Assembly: GCA_036258055.1 (NCBI GenBank)
Contig: DATAEK010000118.1
Span: 22,841 to 86,840, forward strand
Direction of reading: 5' to 3'
DNA length: 64,000 nucleotides
DNA from: DATAEK01 sp036258055
Lineage (GTDB): Bacteria > Acidobacteriota > Vicinamibacteria > Vicinamibacterales > 2-12-FULL-66-21
Position 1 is the first letter of the stretch. Every line of letters begins with the position of its first letter. Positions 33,476 to 41,932 of the stretch are shown one piece after another. The translations under genes were made by a program, and so were the position numbers. The notes under the pieces are model-generated. The model worked only from the letters and a program-made list of their open reading frames with translations, did not search any database and had not been told where the DNA came from.

Positions 33476-34519
33476 ATGCGGGCGTCCCGCCGTCTGCTGC
33501 TCATCGTCGCTGGCTACACGGCGCTCGGCCTCTTCATCGCGGTCGCCAACTCCCTGACCTACATGACGACGGGGAACCCGGCGAACTGGCAGATCTCGAT
33601 CGAACGATCGCTCGCAGAATGGTATCTCTGGGCGCTCGTCACGCCGGCCATCCTCTGGCTCGCCGAGCGGCGGCCGATCACGCGCCGCACGCTCGTGATC
33701 AACGGCTCGATCCACCTTGCGGCCATGCTGGTCGTGGGCATCGCCAAGGCCCTTGCCGATCAATACGTACGGCGCTTGCTCTTCGGCCGCGGCGGTTACA
33801 TGTTGCTGTCGAGCCTGGCGGCGAACTTCCTGCTGTACTGGGCGATCGTGGCGATAGCGCACGGCATTGCGTACTACCGGACCGGGCGGGATCGAGAGCT
33901 GCGCGCATCCCAGCTCGAGGCCCGTCTAGCCGAGACGCGCCTCCAGCTTCTGCGGATGCAGCTCCAGCCGCACTTCCTGTTCAACACCCTCAACACGATT
34001 TCAGAGCTCGTTCACGAAGCGCCCGAGACGGCCGATCGCATGATCTCGAGGTTGAGCCAGCTTCTCCGGGAGACATTGCGGTCGGGCGACGAACCGTTCG
34101 TCAGCCTCACGCGCGAGTTGGAGCTGCTCGATTCCTACATTGACATCCAGCGGACGCGATTCGGCGACCGCTTGCGCGTCGCGGTCGATGCGCAGCCTGA
34201 CGCGCTGACCGCAGCGGTTCCGTCGTTGCTCCTGCAACCGCTCGTCGAGAACTCAATCCGCCACGGTCTGGCGCGTACCGGTTCCGGGCGCATCGAGATT
34301 CGCGCGCGCCGTGACGGATCGCGCTTGTTGCTCCAGGTTCAGGACGATGGCAAGGGGCTGACGAGCGGGCCCGAGCGCGAAGGCATCGGGCTCGGCAACA
34401 CCCGGGCGCGGCTCGACACGCTCTTCGGATCCGCGTTTACGCTGGACGTCACGAACGCCGAGAGTGGAGGTACGCTAGTGTCGATTGCGGTCCCGTATCG
34501 AGAGCTGGAAGAGGTATGA
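33476..34519 (+). CDS. LytS-type sensor histidine kinase
   Basis: A 347-residue membrane kinase. Four hydrophobic helices (residues 8-30, 45-60, 75-95, 110-130) are followed by a His_kinase domain with LQPHFLFNTLN, phosphoacceptor His166, and an HATPase_c domain (LVENSIRHGL near 255, DDGKGL near 290). The ATG at 33476 is preferred over the upstream in-frame Met, which would sit in the GNAT divergent region. The stop overlaps the response regulator start (ATGA), so it is a coupled two-component pair. Confidence 0.9.
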   Translation: MRASRRLLLIVAGYTALGLFIAVANSLTYMTTGNPANWQISIERSLAEWYLWALVTPAILWLAERRPITRRTLVINGSIHLAAMLVVGIAKALADQYVRRLLFGRGGYMLLSSLAANFLLYWAIVAIAHGIAYYRTGRDRELRASQLEARLAETRLQLLRMQLQPHFLFNTLNTISELVHEAPETADRMISRLSQLLRETLRSGDEPFVSLTRELELLDSYIDIQRTRFGDRLRVAVDAQPDALTAAVPSLLLQPLVENSIRHGLARTGSGRIEIRARRDGSRLLLQVQDDGKGLTSGPEREGIGLGNTRARLDTLFGSAFTLDVTNAESGGTLVSIAVPYRELEEV

Positions 34520-35280
34520 GGCTGCGCGTCCTCATCGTGGACGACGAGCCGCTGGCGCGGCGGCGGATCAGTCGTTTCCTGCGCTCTGAACCAGACGTCG
34601 ACGTCGTCGGGGAAGTGGCTGACGGTCGATCGGCGGTGACCGCTCTGCGCGACGGACAGGCCGACCTCGTGTTTCTCGACGTCCAGATGCCGGAGCTTGA
34701 CGGCTTCGGCGTCATCCGCGAGGTCGGACTGACGCGGTTGCCGGGCGTCGTGTTCGTCACGGCGTTCGACCAGTACGCGCTGCAGGCGTTCGAGGTTCAT
34801 GCCGTGGACTACCTGTTGAAGCCGTTCACGCGCGAGCGGCTGCAGGCGGCACTCGCGCGGGCGCGAACCCGGCGCCGGGCAGAGGCGAGCCAGGCTGATC
34901 CACGGCTCACGGCACTGCTCAACGAGCTCGTCGAGCGGCCGCGGTTCCTGCAGCGGCTGCCGGTCCGCTCCGGCCCGCGCATCGTCCTGCTCGAAACCGG
35001 TCAGATCGACTGGATCCAGGCGGCGGACAACTACGTGCTGCTGCATGCCGGCGGCCGGGAGTTCCTGATGCGCGAGACGATGAGCCGCCTCGAACAGGAG
35101 CTCGACCCGGAGGCGTTCGTGCGCATCCACCGCTCGGCGATGGTGCGCATCGATCGTGTCGCCGAGCTCCAGCCATCCGTGCACGGCGACTTCCGCGTGA
35201 CGCTGAAGAACGGAACCTACCTGACGCTGAGCCGTTACTACCGGGAGCGAGTCGAGCGGATGCTGCGCAAACCGCTCTAG
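34516..35280 (+). CDS. LytTR-type response regulator
   Basis: A 254-residue regulator with an N-terminal receiver domain (DDEPLA acidic pocket, phosphoacceptor Asp55 in FLDVQMPELD, VVFVTAFDQYALQAFEVHAVDYLLKPF) and a C-terminal LytTR DNA-binding domain from about residue 155 (IDWIQAADNYVLLHA, FVRIHRSAMV). It forms a pair with the kinase at 33476. LytTR regulators usually bind direct repeats near their targets; no target was identified. It ends seven bases from the convergent DUF885 gene. Confidence 0.93.
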   Translation: MRLRVLIVDDEPLARRRISRFLRSEPDVDVVGEVADGRSAVTALRDGQADLVFLDVQMPELDGFGVIREVGLTRLPGVVFVTAFDQYALQAFEVHAVDYLLKPFTRERLQAALARARTRRRAEASQADPRLTALLNELVERPRFLQRLPVRSGPRIVLLETGQIDWIQAADNYVLLHAGGREFLMRETMSRLEQELDPEAFVRIHRSAMVRIDRVAELQPSVHGDFRVTLKNGTYLTLSRYYRERVERMLRKPL

Positions 35281-35286
35281 CGAGCG

Positions 35287-36594
35287 CTAGAGTCCCGAGG
35301 GCAGCCGCGGTGACGAGAGCAGCTTCTCGAATTCTGCCCAGCGTTTCGCCGGCTGATCGGCCGTCCCGCCGTGCGATTCGATGTAGCGCTTCACCAGATC
35401 CTTCCCGAGGTTGTAATTGATCACATAGCTGCGGTACTGGTCGAAGAACTTGACGCGCTGCTTGGCACGGTCCGCCGGCATCATCGCGTAGCGCGCGAGC
35501 CAGGCCGCCGCCGCGCCGGCGTCGATCTGGCCGTTCAGGTATTTCCGCGCCGCTTCGTTGCCCGCGTACGACAGCTCATCGACCAGCGCCTGCACTTCGT
35601 AGTACTCGCCGGCTTTCGATGCATCCAATCCCGCGGCAGGGAACAGCGTCGTCTTCTCGTATTCCACACGCTCGTGCCCAGGGAACGCCACTTCGATCCC
35701 GTAGTTGGCCGTGCCTTCGGCGATCAGCGACTGCGGCGAGAAGAGCGGATAGACGGAGAACTCGACCCAGCCTCGATCGCGAACGAGGTTTTTCTCGAGC
35801 AGCGCGTTGTAGACGTGATGTCCGGGGTAGCCCTCATGGCACGCGAGATCGATGGCGCGATCGACATAGATCGGCAGATCCGTGTTGACCTGAATCACGC
35901 TGCGGTAGTTGCCTTGATACCAGTTGTAGCCGCCCCAGGACTTGTTCGTGACGTACTCGACGGTGAACTGTTCCGAAGCCGGAAGCGTGACATGTTTCAG
36001 CGTGCGCTCGCGGCACGCCTTGATGGCGGTCTGGAACACCGTGTCGAGTTTCTCGCGAGGGATGACGAAGTTGCGCCGGAACGCATCGTACCGCTCGACA
36101 AGCGGTCCCGTTCCCGGGAAGCGTTTCTCGAGCTCATCCAGGATTCGCTGAAAGTGCGACTCGGGATACGTCGGTGCCACGGCGTCGTAGAGCGCCTTGG
36201 ATTCCTCATCGAACGACAGCCGTTCCCCCTTCAGCATGCGGACGCGCGCACGCAGGGCGGAGAGTTGCCGCTTCAAGTACTCGTGTCGGAGGCGCACCAT
36301 CTCGTCGGCGCCGCCGGCGGTCTTCACGCCTTCGACACGCGTGACGAGGCTGTCCGCGTCCACCGCGATGGCCTCAAGCCCCGGCTTCTTCGACTCGACG
36401 TCTTTCTTCCACTCGGGCGGTCCGTAGTACGCGTCGACGTAGTCGGGGTCGTGCTGCCCGAGCGATAGCACCAGCCTGACGTAGTCGTGTGCGATCGCGT
36501 CCATCGGATCCTTTTCCTGCGTCATATTCGCTCGTCCCACCAGGCCCGCGCCCAGAATCGCCGTGCACGCGGCGGTCATCAGAAGCGTTTTCAT
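35287..36594 (-). CDS. DUF885 family secreted protein
   Basis: A 435-residue exported protein of the DUF885 family. It has a signal peptide (LLMTAACTAILGAGLVGRA) and then the helical DUF885 body. The zinc-peptidase-like motif ACHEGYPGHHVYN lies near residue 255, with a possible further ligand in EGTANYGIEVAFPGHE. DUF885 proteins resemble M2/M32-type metallopeptidases; proteolytic activity has not been shown for most. The ATG at 36594 is preceded by a 9-bp hairpin. Confidence 0.87.
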   Translation of the reverse strand: MKTLLMTAACTAILGAGLVGRANMTQEKDPMDAIAHDYVRLVLSLGQHDPDYVDAYYGPPEWKKDVESKKPGLEAIAVDADSLVTRVEGVKTAGGADEMVRLRHEYLKRQLSALRARVRMLKGERLSFDEESKALYDAVAPTYPESHFQRILDELEKRFPGTGPLVERYDAFRRNFVIPREKLDTVFQTAIKACRERTLKHVTLPASEQFTVEYVTNKSWGGYNWYQGNYRSVIQVNTDLPIYVDRAIDLACHEGYPGHHVYNALLEKNLVRDRGWVEFSVYPLFSPQSLIAEGTANYGIEVAFPGHERVEYEKTTLFPAAGLDASKAGEYYEVQALVDELSYAGNEAARKYLNGQIDAGAAAAWLARYAMMPADRAKQRVKFFDQYRSYVINYNLGKDLVKRYIESHGGTADQPAKRWAEFEKLLSSPRLPSGL

Positions 36595-36623
36595 GCTTCC
36601 GATCCTCTCACTTTTCCAATTTT

Positions 36624-36647
36624 GTCGTGGGGCCCCACCCCCACGAC
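36624..36647. promoter_or_regulatory. GC-rich hairpin upstream of DUF885 gene
   Basis: Perfect 9-bp inverted repeat GTCGTGGGG / CCCCACGAC with loop CCCCAC, 29 nt upstream of the DUF885 start on the minus strand. The 14-mer GGGGCCCCACCCCC inside it recurs exactly at 63710-63723 upstream of ggt. It lies in the 235-bp gap 36595-36829, which otherwise holds only the GAACGCC array. Confidence 0.5.
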
Positions 36648-36719
36648 CTGCCAGCGCCCGCTTTGTTCGCGCCGGTGGCTATTGACAACTAGCCGCTTGG
36701 ACAGGCATCAGTCTGTGCC

Positions 36720-36743
36720 GAACGCCGAACGCCGAACGCCGAG
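36720..36743. repeat. GAACGCC heptamer array
   Basis: Three exact 7-bp units GAACGCC followed by GAG. Flanked by CGACG-rich sequence before the M55 peptidase gene; no other signal was seen. Confidence 0.75.
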
Positions 36744-36829
36744 ACCGTGGCGTCGGCCGTCGCCGTCGTCCGGGCGACGAGAAGGAAGTAAAGGCGAGGG
36801 GCGTCCCAGCCGCGATAGAATAGGCCGCC

Positions 36830-37738
36830 TTGAAACGCACGGTTCTGCTCCTGATCGTGATCGGCGCCTTGGTTGCCGTCGGCGAACCCCGGATCCACGC
36901 GCAGCCGCGCCGGGATCCCGGCCGCGTGTTCATCTCCGTCGACATGGAGGGCATCACCGGCGTCGTGCAGCCTTCCCAGCTCGGGCCGACCGGGTTCGAC
37001 TACGGGCGGGCGCGTGAATGGATGACGGCCGAGGTCAACGCCGCGATCAAGGCGGCCAGCGCCGCCGGCGCGACCAGTTTCGTCGTCGCCGACTCGCATG
37101 GCAACGCTCAGAGCCTCCTGATCGATCAACTGCGCGCTGACGTGCAGGTCGTTCGCGGCTTTCCTCGGCCGCTCAGCATGATGCAGGGCATCGACGGCAC
37201 GTTCGCGGCCGCCATGTTCATCGGCTACCATGCGAGCGAGATGACGCCGGAGGCGGTACGCGGCCACACGTTTTCCAGCGCGCGACTGCTCGGCGTTACG
37301 ATCAACGGCGTCGAGGTATCGGAGGGGATGTTCAATGCCGCAATCGCCGGGCACTTTGGCGTGCCGGTGATCTTCGTGTCCGGCGATCGCAAAGCGGTCG
37401 CCCAGCTGCAGCAAGCGGCCCCAGGGGTCATCGGCGCGATTGTCAAAGAACCGCTGGGCTACCATTCGGCGATGACGCTGACTCCGCAGGCCGGCCGCAC
37501 CATGATCGAGGACGGCGTGAGTAAAGCGTTTGCCGCACGCGGCACAATTGCGCCGTACACACTCAAGGGTCCGCTGCAGTTCGAAGTCGGATTCAAGCTG
37601 ACGCTCGATGCCGAACGCGCGTCGTACATTCCCGGTCTCACGCGCTCCGGCGCACATTCGGTGCGCGGGACCCTCCCGGACATCCTTCAGCTCGTTCGCC
37701 TGATGCAGGTCCTCACGAGCCTCGAGCCTCCCGACTGA
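36830..37738 (+). CDS. M55 family D-aminopeptidase (DppA-like)
   Basis: A 302-residue exported zinc peptidase. It has an N-terminal hydrophobic signal (VLLLIVIGALVAVG) and the M55 fold. Metal and catalytic positions seen: Asp38 and Glu40 in SVDMEG, His in DSHG near residue 87, GYHA near 126, and the Glu in GVEVSEG near 158. DppA-type enzymes release D-Ala from D-alanyl peptides. The TTG start at 36830 is the only one that retains the signal peptide. It is coupled to the next gene by a one-base overlap (TGATGG). Confidence 0.88.
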   Translation: MKRTVLLLIVIGALVAVGEPRIHAQPRRDPGRVFISVDMEGITGVVQPSQLGPTGFDYGRAREWMTAEVNAAIKAASAAGATSFVVADSHGNAQSLLIDQLRADVQVVRGFPRPLSMMQGIDGTFAAAMFIGYHASEMTPEAVRGHTFSSARLLGVTINGVEVSEGMFNAAIAGHFGVPVIFVSGDRKAVAQLQQAAPGVIGAIVKEPLGYHSAMTLTPQAGRTMIEDGVSKAFAARGTIAPYTLKGPLQFEVGFKLTLDAERASYIPGLTRSGAHSVRGTLPDILQLVRLMQVLTSLEPPD

Positions 37739-38958
37739 TGGTTCGTCACCAGCCATTCTGGCTCGATCGATTTCCGAAGAGCAGGCGTCCGGCCCATCCG
37801 AAATTCCGCGGCGAGGCGGACACGGGAGTCGTCATCGTCGGTGGCGGCCTGACGGGTTGCGCCTGCGCGTGCGCGTTTGCCAGCGCTGGAGTGAAGACGG
37901 TCGTGGTCGAAGCGGATAGGATCGGCGCCGGATCGACGGCGGGATCGCCCGGCTTGCTGCGGGAGGATTTCGACGCGTCGTTTCAGGCGACGGCGGCGGC
38001 GCACGGTCTGCGCGCCGCGCGCACTCTGTGGGACAGTATGCGCAAGGCCTCGCTCGATCTTGCGGCCGCGATTCGTCGTCTGGAGATCCGCTGCGATCTC
38101 GCACCGCAGGACCTGCTGGTGATCAGCCGTCGCGACGCCGAGGCGACGAAGCGGTTGCGCAAAGAGTACGACGCACGGCGTGCCGCCGGCTTCGATCACA
38201 GCTGGGTGAGGGCCTCAGCCGTCACGAGCGAGGCGGCGGTTGACGCAGGTGCCGCCATTCGTACGCGCGGAGCCACGCTCGATCCGTATCGCGCCTGCCT
38301 CGGATTCGCGACCGAAGCCGTCGCGAGAGGCGCTGCCATTTACGGGCGAACGACGGTCAAGCGAATCCGTGCGCGACGCAAGCTGGTCGAAGTGTTCGTT
38401 GACGGCGGCGTCCTCCGCGCTGAAGCGGTGCTGATCGCCACGGGCGCGCCGCTGTCTGATCTCCGGGCGCTGCGACGCCACCTTCATCCCCAACAAGGGT
38501 ACGCGGTCGTCACCGCACCGCTCCCCGCCGCCGTCAGACGCGACGTCGGCAAGCGATCGACCGCGCTTCGCGACGATCGCGAGCCCCCGCACTTTCTTCG
38601 CTGGTTGAAAGAGGATCGCGTGCTCTTCGCCGGCGCAGACCAATCGCCGGTGCCGGCACGCGCGGTGGACAAGGTGCTGCCGCAGCGGACCGGACAGTTG
38701 ATGTACGAGCTGACGACGATTTATCCCGCTATTTCCGGCAGCATGCCCGAGTGGTCCTGGGCGTATGCTCATGACGGGACCGTCGACGGCCTGCCCTACG
38801 TGGGCCTCCACCGCAACTTCCCCCGGCACCTCTTTGCGCTCGGTCATGGCCGCCACGGCGTCGGGGTGTCCTGGCTCGCGGCGCGCCTCCTCCTGCGCGC
38901 GTTCCGCGGCGAGCCGGCCAAGGGAGACGAGCTGTTCGGATTTGGCCGAATTCTGTGA
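37738..38958 (+). CDS. FAD-dependent oxidoreductase (D-amino-acid oxidase type)
   Basis: A 406-residue flavoprotein of the DAO/GlpO family. It has the Rossmann FAD motif VVIVGGGLTGCACACAFASAG near residue 32, the ADRIGAGSTAGSPGLL loop, an AVLIATGAPLSD segment near 225, and a C-terminal flavin site VDGLPYVGLHRNFPRHLFALGHGRHGVGVSW. Co-translated with the M55 D-aminopeptidase, so a role in oxidising D-amino acids or other amines released from peptides is plausible. The substrate cannot be read from sequence. Confidence 0.88.
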   Translation: MVRHQPFWLDRFPKSRRPAHPKFRGEADTGVVIVGGGLTGCACACAFASAGVKTVVVEADRIGAGSTAGSPGLLREDFDASFQATAAAHGLRAARTLWDSMRKASLDLAAAIRRLEIRCDLAPQDLLVISRRDAEATKRLRKEYDARRAAGFDHSWVRASAVTSEAAVDAGAAIRTRGATLDPYRACLGFATEAVARGAAIYGRTTVKRIRARRKLVEVFVDGGVLRAEAVLIATGAPLSDLRALRRHLHPQQGYAVVTAPLPAAVRRDVGKRSTALRDDREPPHFLRWLKEDRVLFAGADQSPVPARAVDKVLPQRTGQLMYELTTIYPAISGSMPEWSWAYAHDGTVDGLPYVGLHRNFPRHLFALGHGRHGVGVSWLAARLLLRAFRGEPAKGDELFGFGRIL

Positions 38959-39027
38959 AGGTTCAAAGGTTCTCGAACCCGAGAACCCGAGAACCCCAAA
39001 CTGAGAACAGGGAACCGAGAACGGGGT
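38959..39027. repeat. Flipping octamer array GGTTC / GAACCCGA
   Basis: Starts at the oxidoreductase stop with AGGTTC and AAAGGTTC, then reverses to TCGAACCC, GAGAACCC, GAGAACCCC and degenerate GAACAGGGAACCGAGAAC. GGTTC TC GAACC forms a perfect local inverted repeat at the flip point. Confidence 0.8.
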
Positions 39028-39096
39028 ACTCCGTACCGGTTTGCCTCACGCGGTCGTCGGGACGTAGGATGTAGCCCCGCTCCACGGAGAGACAGC

Positions 39097-40566
39097 ATGG
39101 CCAGAGGCCGCGAGCAGGAGGTCGACCACATTCTCCGCCGAGCCGGGTTTGGTGCCACGGAGGAAGAAGTGGACACCTACGCCCGCCTGGCGTTTGCCGG
39201 ACCCACCCTCGCTCTCTCGAAGCTCCTCAACTACGCCAACTTTCCCGACGATGTCGACACGAACATCGGGAAGCCGGGTTACGTGGGGATCACCGCGCGC
39301 GGCGAGTTTCAGCCGACGCAGAACATCACCGACGCGCGCCAGCGATGGCTCTTTCGAATGGTGCACAGTCAGCGCCCGCTCCAGGAAAAAATGGCGCTCT
39401 TCTGGCACAACCACTTTGCGACCGCGTTTTCGAAAGTGTCCGATGGTCTTGGCTCGGCGTCAGAAGGCACGCGTGTCTTCTCGGCGAAGCCCTCGGAAGA
39501 CGCCGCCGGAGCGAAGGGTCAGCTCGAACTGTTCCGCGAGTACGCGCTGGGGAATTTCCGGGATCTGCTGCTCAACGTCGCCAAGGATCCCGCGATGCTG
39601 GTCTGGCTCGACGGGCGTTTGAACGTCCGTTCACAGCCGCAGGAGAACTTCGCCCGTGAGCTGATGGAGCTCTTCACGATGGGCGTCGGCACGTTCGCGG
39701 AAACGGACGTCTATGCCGGCGCGCGCGTCTTCACCGGCTGGAATCTCTCGCGGCCTGGCGCCGGAGCGGCACAGCGATACACGTTCAACTACAACCCGGG
39801 TCAGCACGAGACGACCGCGAAGACGTTCACGTTCGCCGTCTATCCGGATGGCGGCAAGACGATTCCTGCCCGCGCCGCGGACTCAGGCATGCAGGACGGC
39901 GTCGATCTGATCAACGCCGTGGCGCGGCATCCCGCTACGGGCCCGCGGCTGGCGACGAAGCTGTACAAGTTCTTCATCAATGAAGTCGATCCGCCGGACA
40001 GCGGCTTCATCGACCGGCTGGCGAAGACGTACTACTCGAGCGGCTTCGAAATGTACCCGGTCGTTCAGCAGCTGCTCCTCTCGCCGCAGTTTCTCGACCC
40101 GAAGAACTACTACAAACGCTACGCGTGGCCGGTCGAGTTCGTCGTCCGCGCCCTCAAAGAGGTGGGATGGGCGGGATTCTCGGTCAACGACGCGCTGACT
40201 CCGCTCCTCAACATGGGGCAGGTGCTGTTCGAGCCCCCCGACGTCGCGGGCTGGGAGCTCGGGCCTGGCTGGTTTTCGAGCGGCGCGATGCTCGCACGGA
40301 TGAATTTCGCGTCGCAGCTCGCAACTAATCAGAAGTTCAATCTCCGCGAGCTCGTGCGCGGACACGGCGCCACGCCGGAAGATCTACTGGCCACGATGCT
40401 CGACCGGTTGACACCGGCCGAGTACGAAGCGGATCCGTACAACGCGCTGCTCGACTACACACGGGCGGGGCAGAGCAACTGGACGGGATCCGACACACAG
40501 CTCGCGAACAAGAGTGCGGGTCTCGCGCATCTGATCGTCGGGTCTGGACAGTATCAGCTTGTGTAG
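39097..40566 (+). CDS. DUF1800 family protein
   Basis: A 489-residue protein of the DUF1800 family. Seen: DHILRRAGFGATEEEV at the N-terminus, MALFWHNHFATAF near 100, NFARELMELFTMGVGTFAETDV near 185, ARVFTGWNL near 210, and the C-terminal LYKFFINEV and FEPPDVAGWELG. The family is routinely found next to DUF1501 genes, as here; the two may work together on the cell surface. No signal peptide is visible at the selected ATG. Function unknown. Confidence 0.9.
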   Translation: MARGREQEVDHILRRAGFGATEEEVDTYARLAFAGPTLALSKLLNYANFPDDVDTNIGKPGYVGITARGEFQPTQNITDARQRWLFRMVHSQRPLQEKMALFWHNHFATAFSKVSDGLGSASEGTRVFSAKPSEDAAGAKGQLELFREYALGNFRDLLLNVAKDPAMLVWLDGRLNVRSQPQENFARELMELFTMGVGTFAETDVYAGARVFTGWNLSRPGAGAAQRYTFNYNPGQHETTAKTFTFAVYPDGGKTIPARAADSGMQDGVDLINAVARHPATGPRLATKLYKFFINEVDPPDSGFIDRLAKTYYSSGFEMYPVVQQLLLSPQFLDPKNYYKRYAWPVEFVVRALKEVGWAGFSVNDALTPLLNMGQVLFEPPDVAGWELGPGWFSSGAMLARMNFASQLATNQKFNLRELVRGHGATPEDLLATMLDRLTPAEYEADPYNALLDYTRAGQSNWTGSDTQLANKSAGLAHLIVGSGQYQLV

Positions 40567-40663
40567 GGGCGACCGGTTCGTCGTGAAGGTTCAGGACTCG
40601 GGATCGGAGGTTGTCGGCGCGGCAGGCGCGGTTGCCGAAGAGCGCCACGGCTAGGACTCAATC

Positions 40664-41932
40664 ATGCCCATCACCAGACGCGAGTTCGTCCGCGGCGGCG
40701 TCTCCGCGTTCACACTCAGCTTCGCGGCACCGACGTTCCTGTCGGACATCGTCCGCGCGCAGGGGAGATCGCGCCGCAACCTGGTCGTGCTCTACCTGGG
40801 CGGCGGCAACGACGCGTTGAGCACGGTCATTCCCCACACAGACTCGCAGTACTACGCCCGCAGGCCGCTGCTCGCGATACCCGCGGCCAACGTCCTCCAA
40901 ATCGGCACGGATCGCGGTGGTACCCCGCTCGGGCTCAATCCCCGGCTCACCGGGCTGCTGACGATCTTCAACGCCGGCCGGCTCGCCATCATTCAGCGCA
41001 CTGGCTACCAGAACTCGAGCCGGTCGCATTTTCAGGGCACGGACATCTGGTCAACGGCGGATCCGTCATCGCCGCAGGGGCCCGGCTGGCTGGGCCGGTA
41101 CCTCGACCTGCTTCCTTCCCCGGTGGACCCGCTCACCGCCTGGTCGACGGTCCGTGAGATTCCGCACGTGCTGCAGGCACGGACAGTAGGTGTGCCAGCG
41201 ATCCCGTCCGTGACCGGATACACGTTCGCGAGCCCGAACGATGTGACCGACGGTCAGTTTGCGAAGCAGAGCGCGACCCGCATCGCCTCGCACGTCCCGG
41301 TCGACACGCCGCATCTGGCGTTCGTGAACGGCACAGTGCAGGCCGCATTTGCCACAATGGACCGCGTCGCGCAGGTGGGCAGTTACGTTCCGACGGTGAC
41401 CTACAACAACAACAACTCGCTCGCGGTCGCGTTGCGTATGGTGGCAGGTGCGATCGCGAAGGGGATCGGCACGAATGTGTTCTTCGTGCAGACCGGCGGC
41501 TACGACACCCACGCCGCTCAGAACACCAACGTGGCGAATGGGTCGTACAACGCGCTGATGACCACGCTTAACGACGCGCTTTTCGCGTTCTACAACGATT
41601 TGCTGAATCAGGGGCTGCTGACCGACACGCTCGTGCTGCAGTTCTCGGAGTTCGGCCGCCGCATCGCCGAGAACGGCAGCCAGGGGACCGATCACGGTGC
41701 TGCGAGCGTCATGTTCGCCATGGGCGGCGCCGTCCGCGGCGGCATCTATGGCACCGCGCCGAACCTGCGGGTGGCGCCCGACAACCCCACGCTCGAGAAC
41801 AACAGCGCCGACGTCCGTTACGAAACTGATTTCCGATCGGTCTACGCGCGGGTCATCGACGATTGGCTCGGTGCGAGCTCGAGCACGATTCTCGGCGGAG
41901 ACTTCCGGGCCGGGGCGCCGGCGTTTCTGTGA
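40664..41932 (+). CDS. DUF1501 family Tat-exported protein
   Basis: A 422-residue sulfatase-like-fold protein of the DUF1501 family. A twin-arginine signal (TRREFVRGG, Arg5-Arg6) precedes a hydrophobic stretch (SAFTLSFAAPTFLSD). The family motif VLYLGGGNDALSTVIPHTD is near residue 42, NSSRSHFQGTDIWSTA near 118, and GGYDTHAAQ near 275, with FSEFGRR and TDHGAASVMFAMGG further on. The gene is preceded by its usual DUF1800 partner (98-nt gap) and its stop overlaps the next gene's GTG (GTGA). Confidence 0.92.
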   Translation: MPITRREFVRGGVSAFTLSFAAPTFLSDIVRAQGRSRRNLVVLYLGGGNDALSTVIPHTDSQYYARRPLLAIPAANVLQIGTDRGGTPLGLNPRLTGLLTIFNAGRLAIIQRTGYQNSSRSHFQGTDIWSTADPSSPQGPGWLGRYLDLLPSPVDPLTAWSTVREIPHVLQARTVGVPAIPSVTGYTFASPNDVTDGQFAKQSATRIASHVPVDTPHLAFVNGTVQAAFATMDRVAQVGSYVPTVTYNNNNSLAVALRMVAGAIAKGIGTNVFFVQTGGYDTHAAQNTNVANGSYNALMTTLNDALFAFYNDLLNQGLLTDTLVLQFSEFGRRIAENGSQGTDHGAASVMFAMGGAVRGGIYGTAPNLRVAPDNPTLENNSADVRYETDFRSVYARVIDDWLGASSSTILGGDFRAGAPAFL

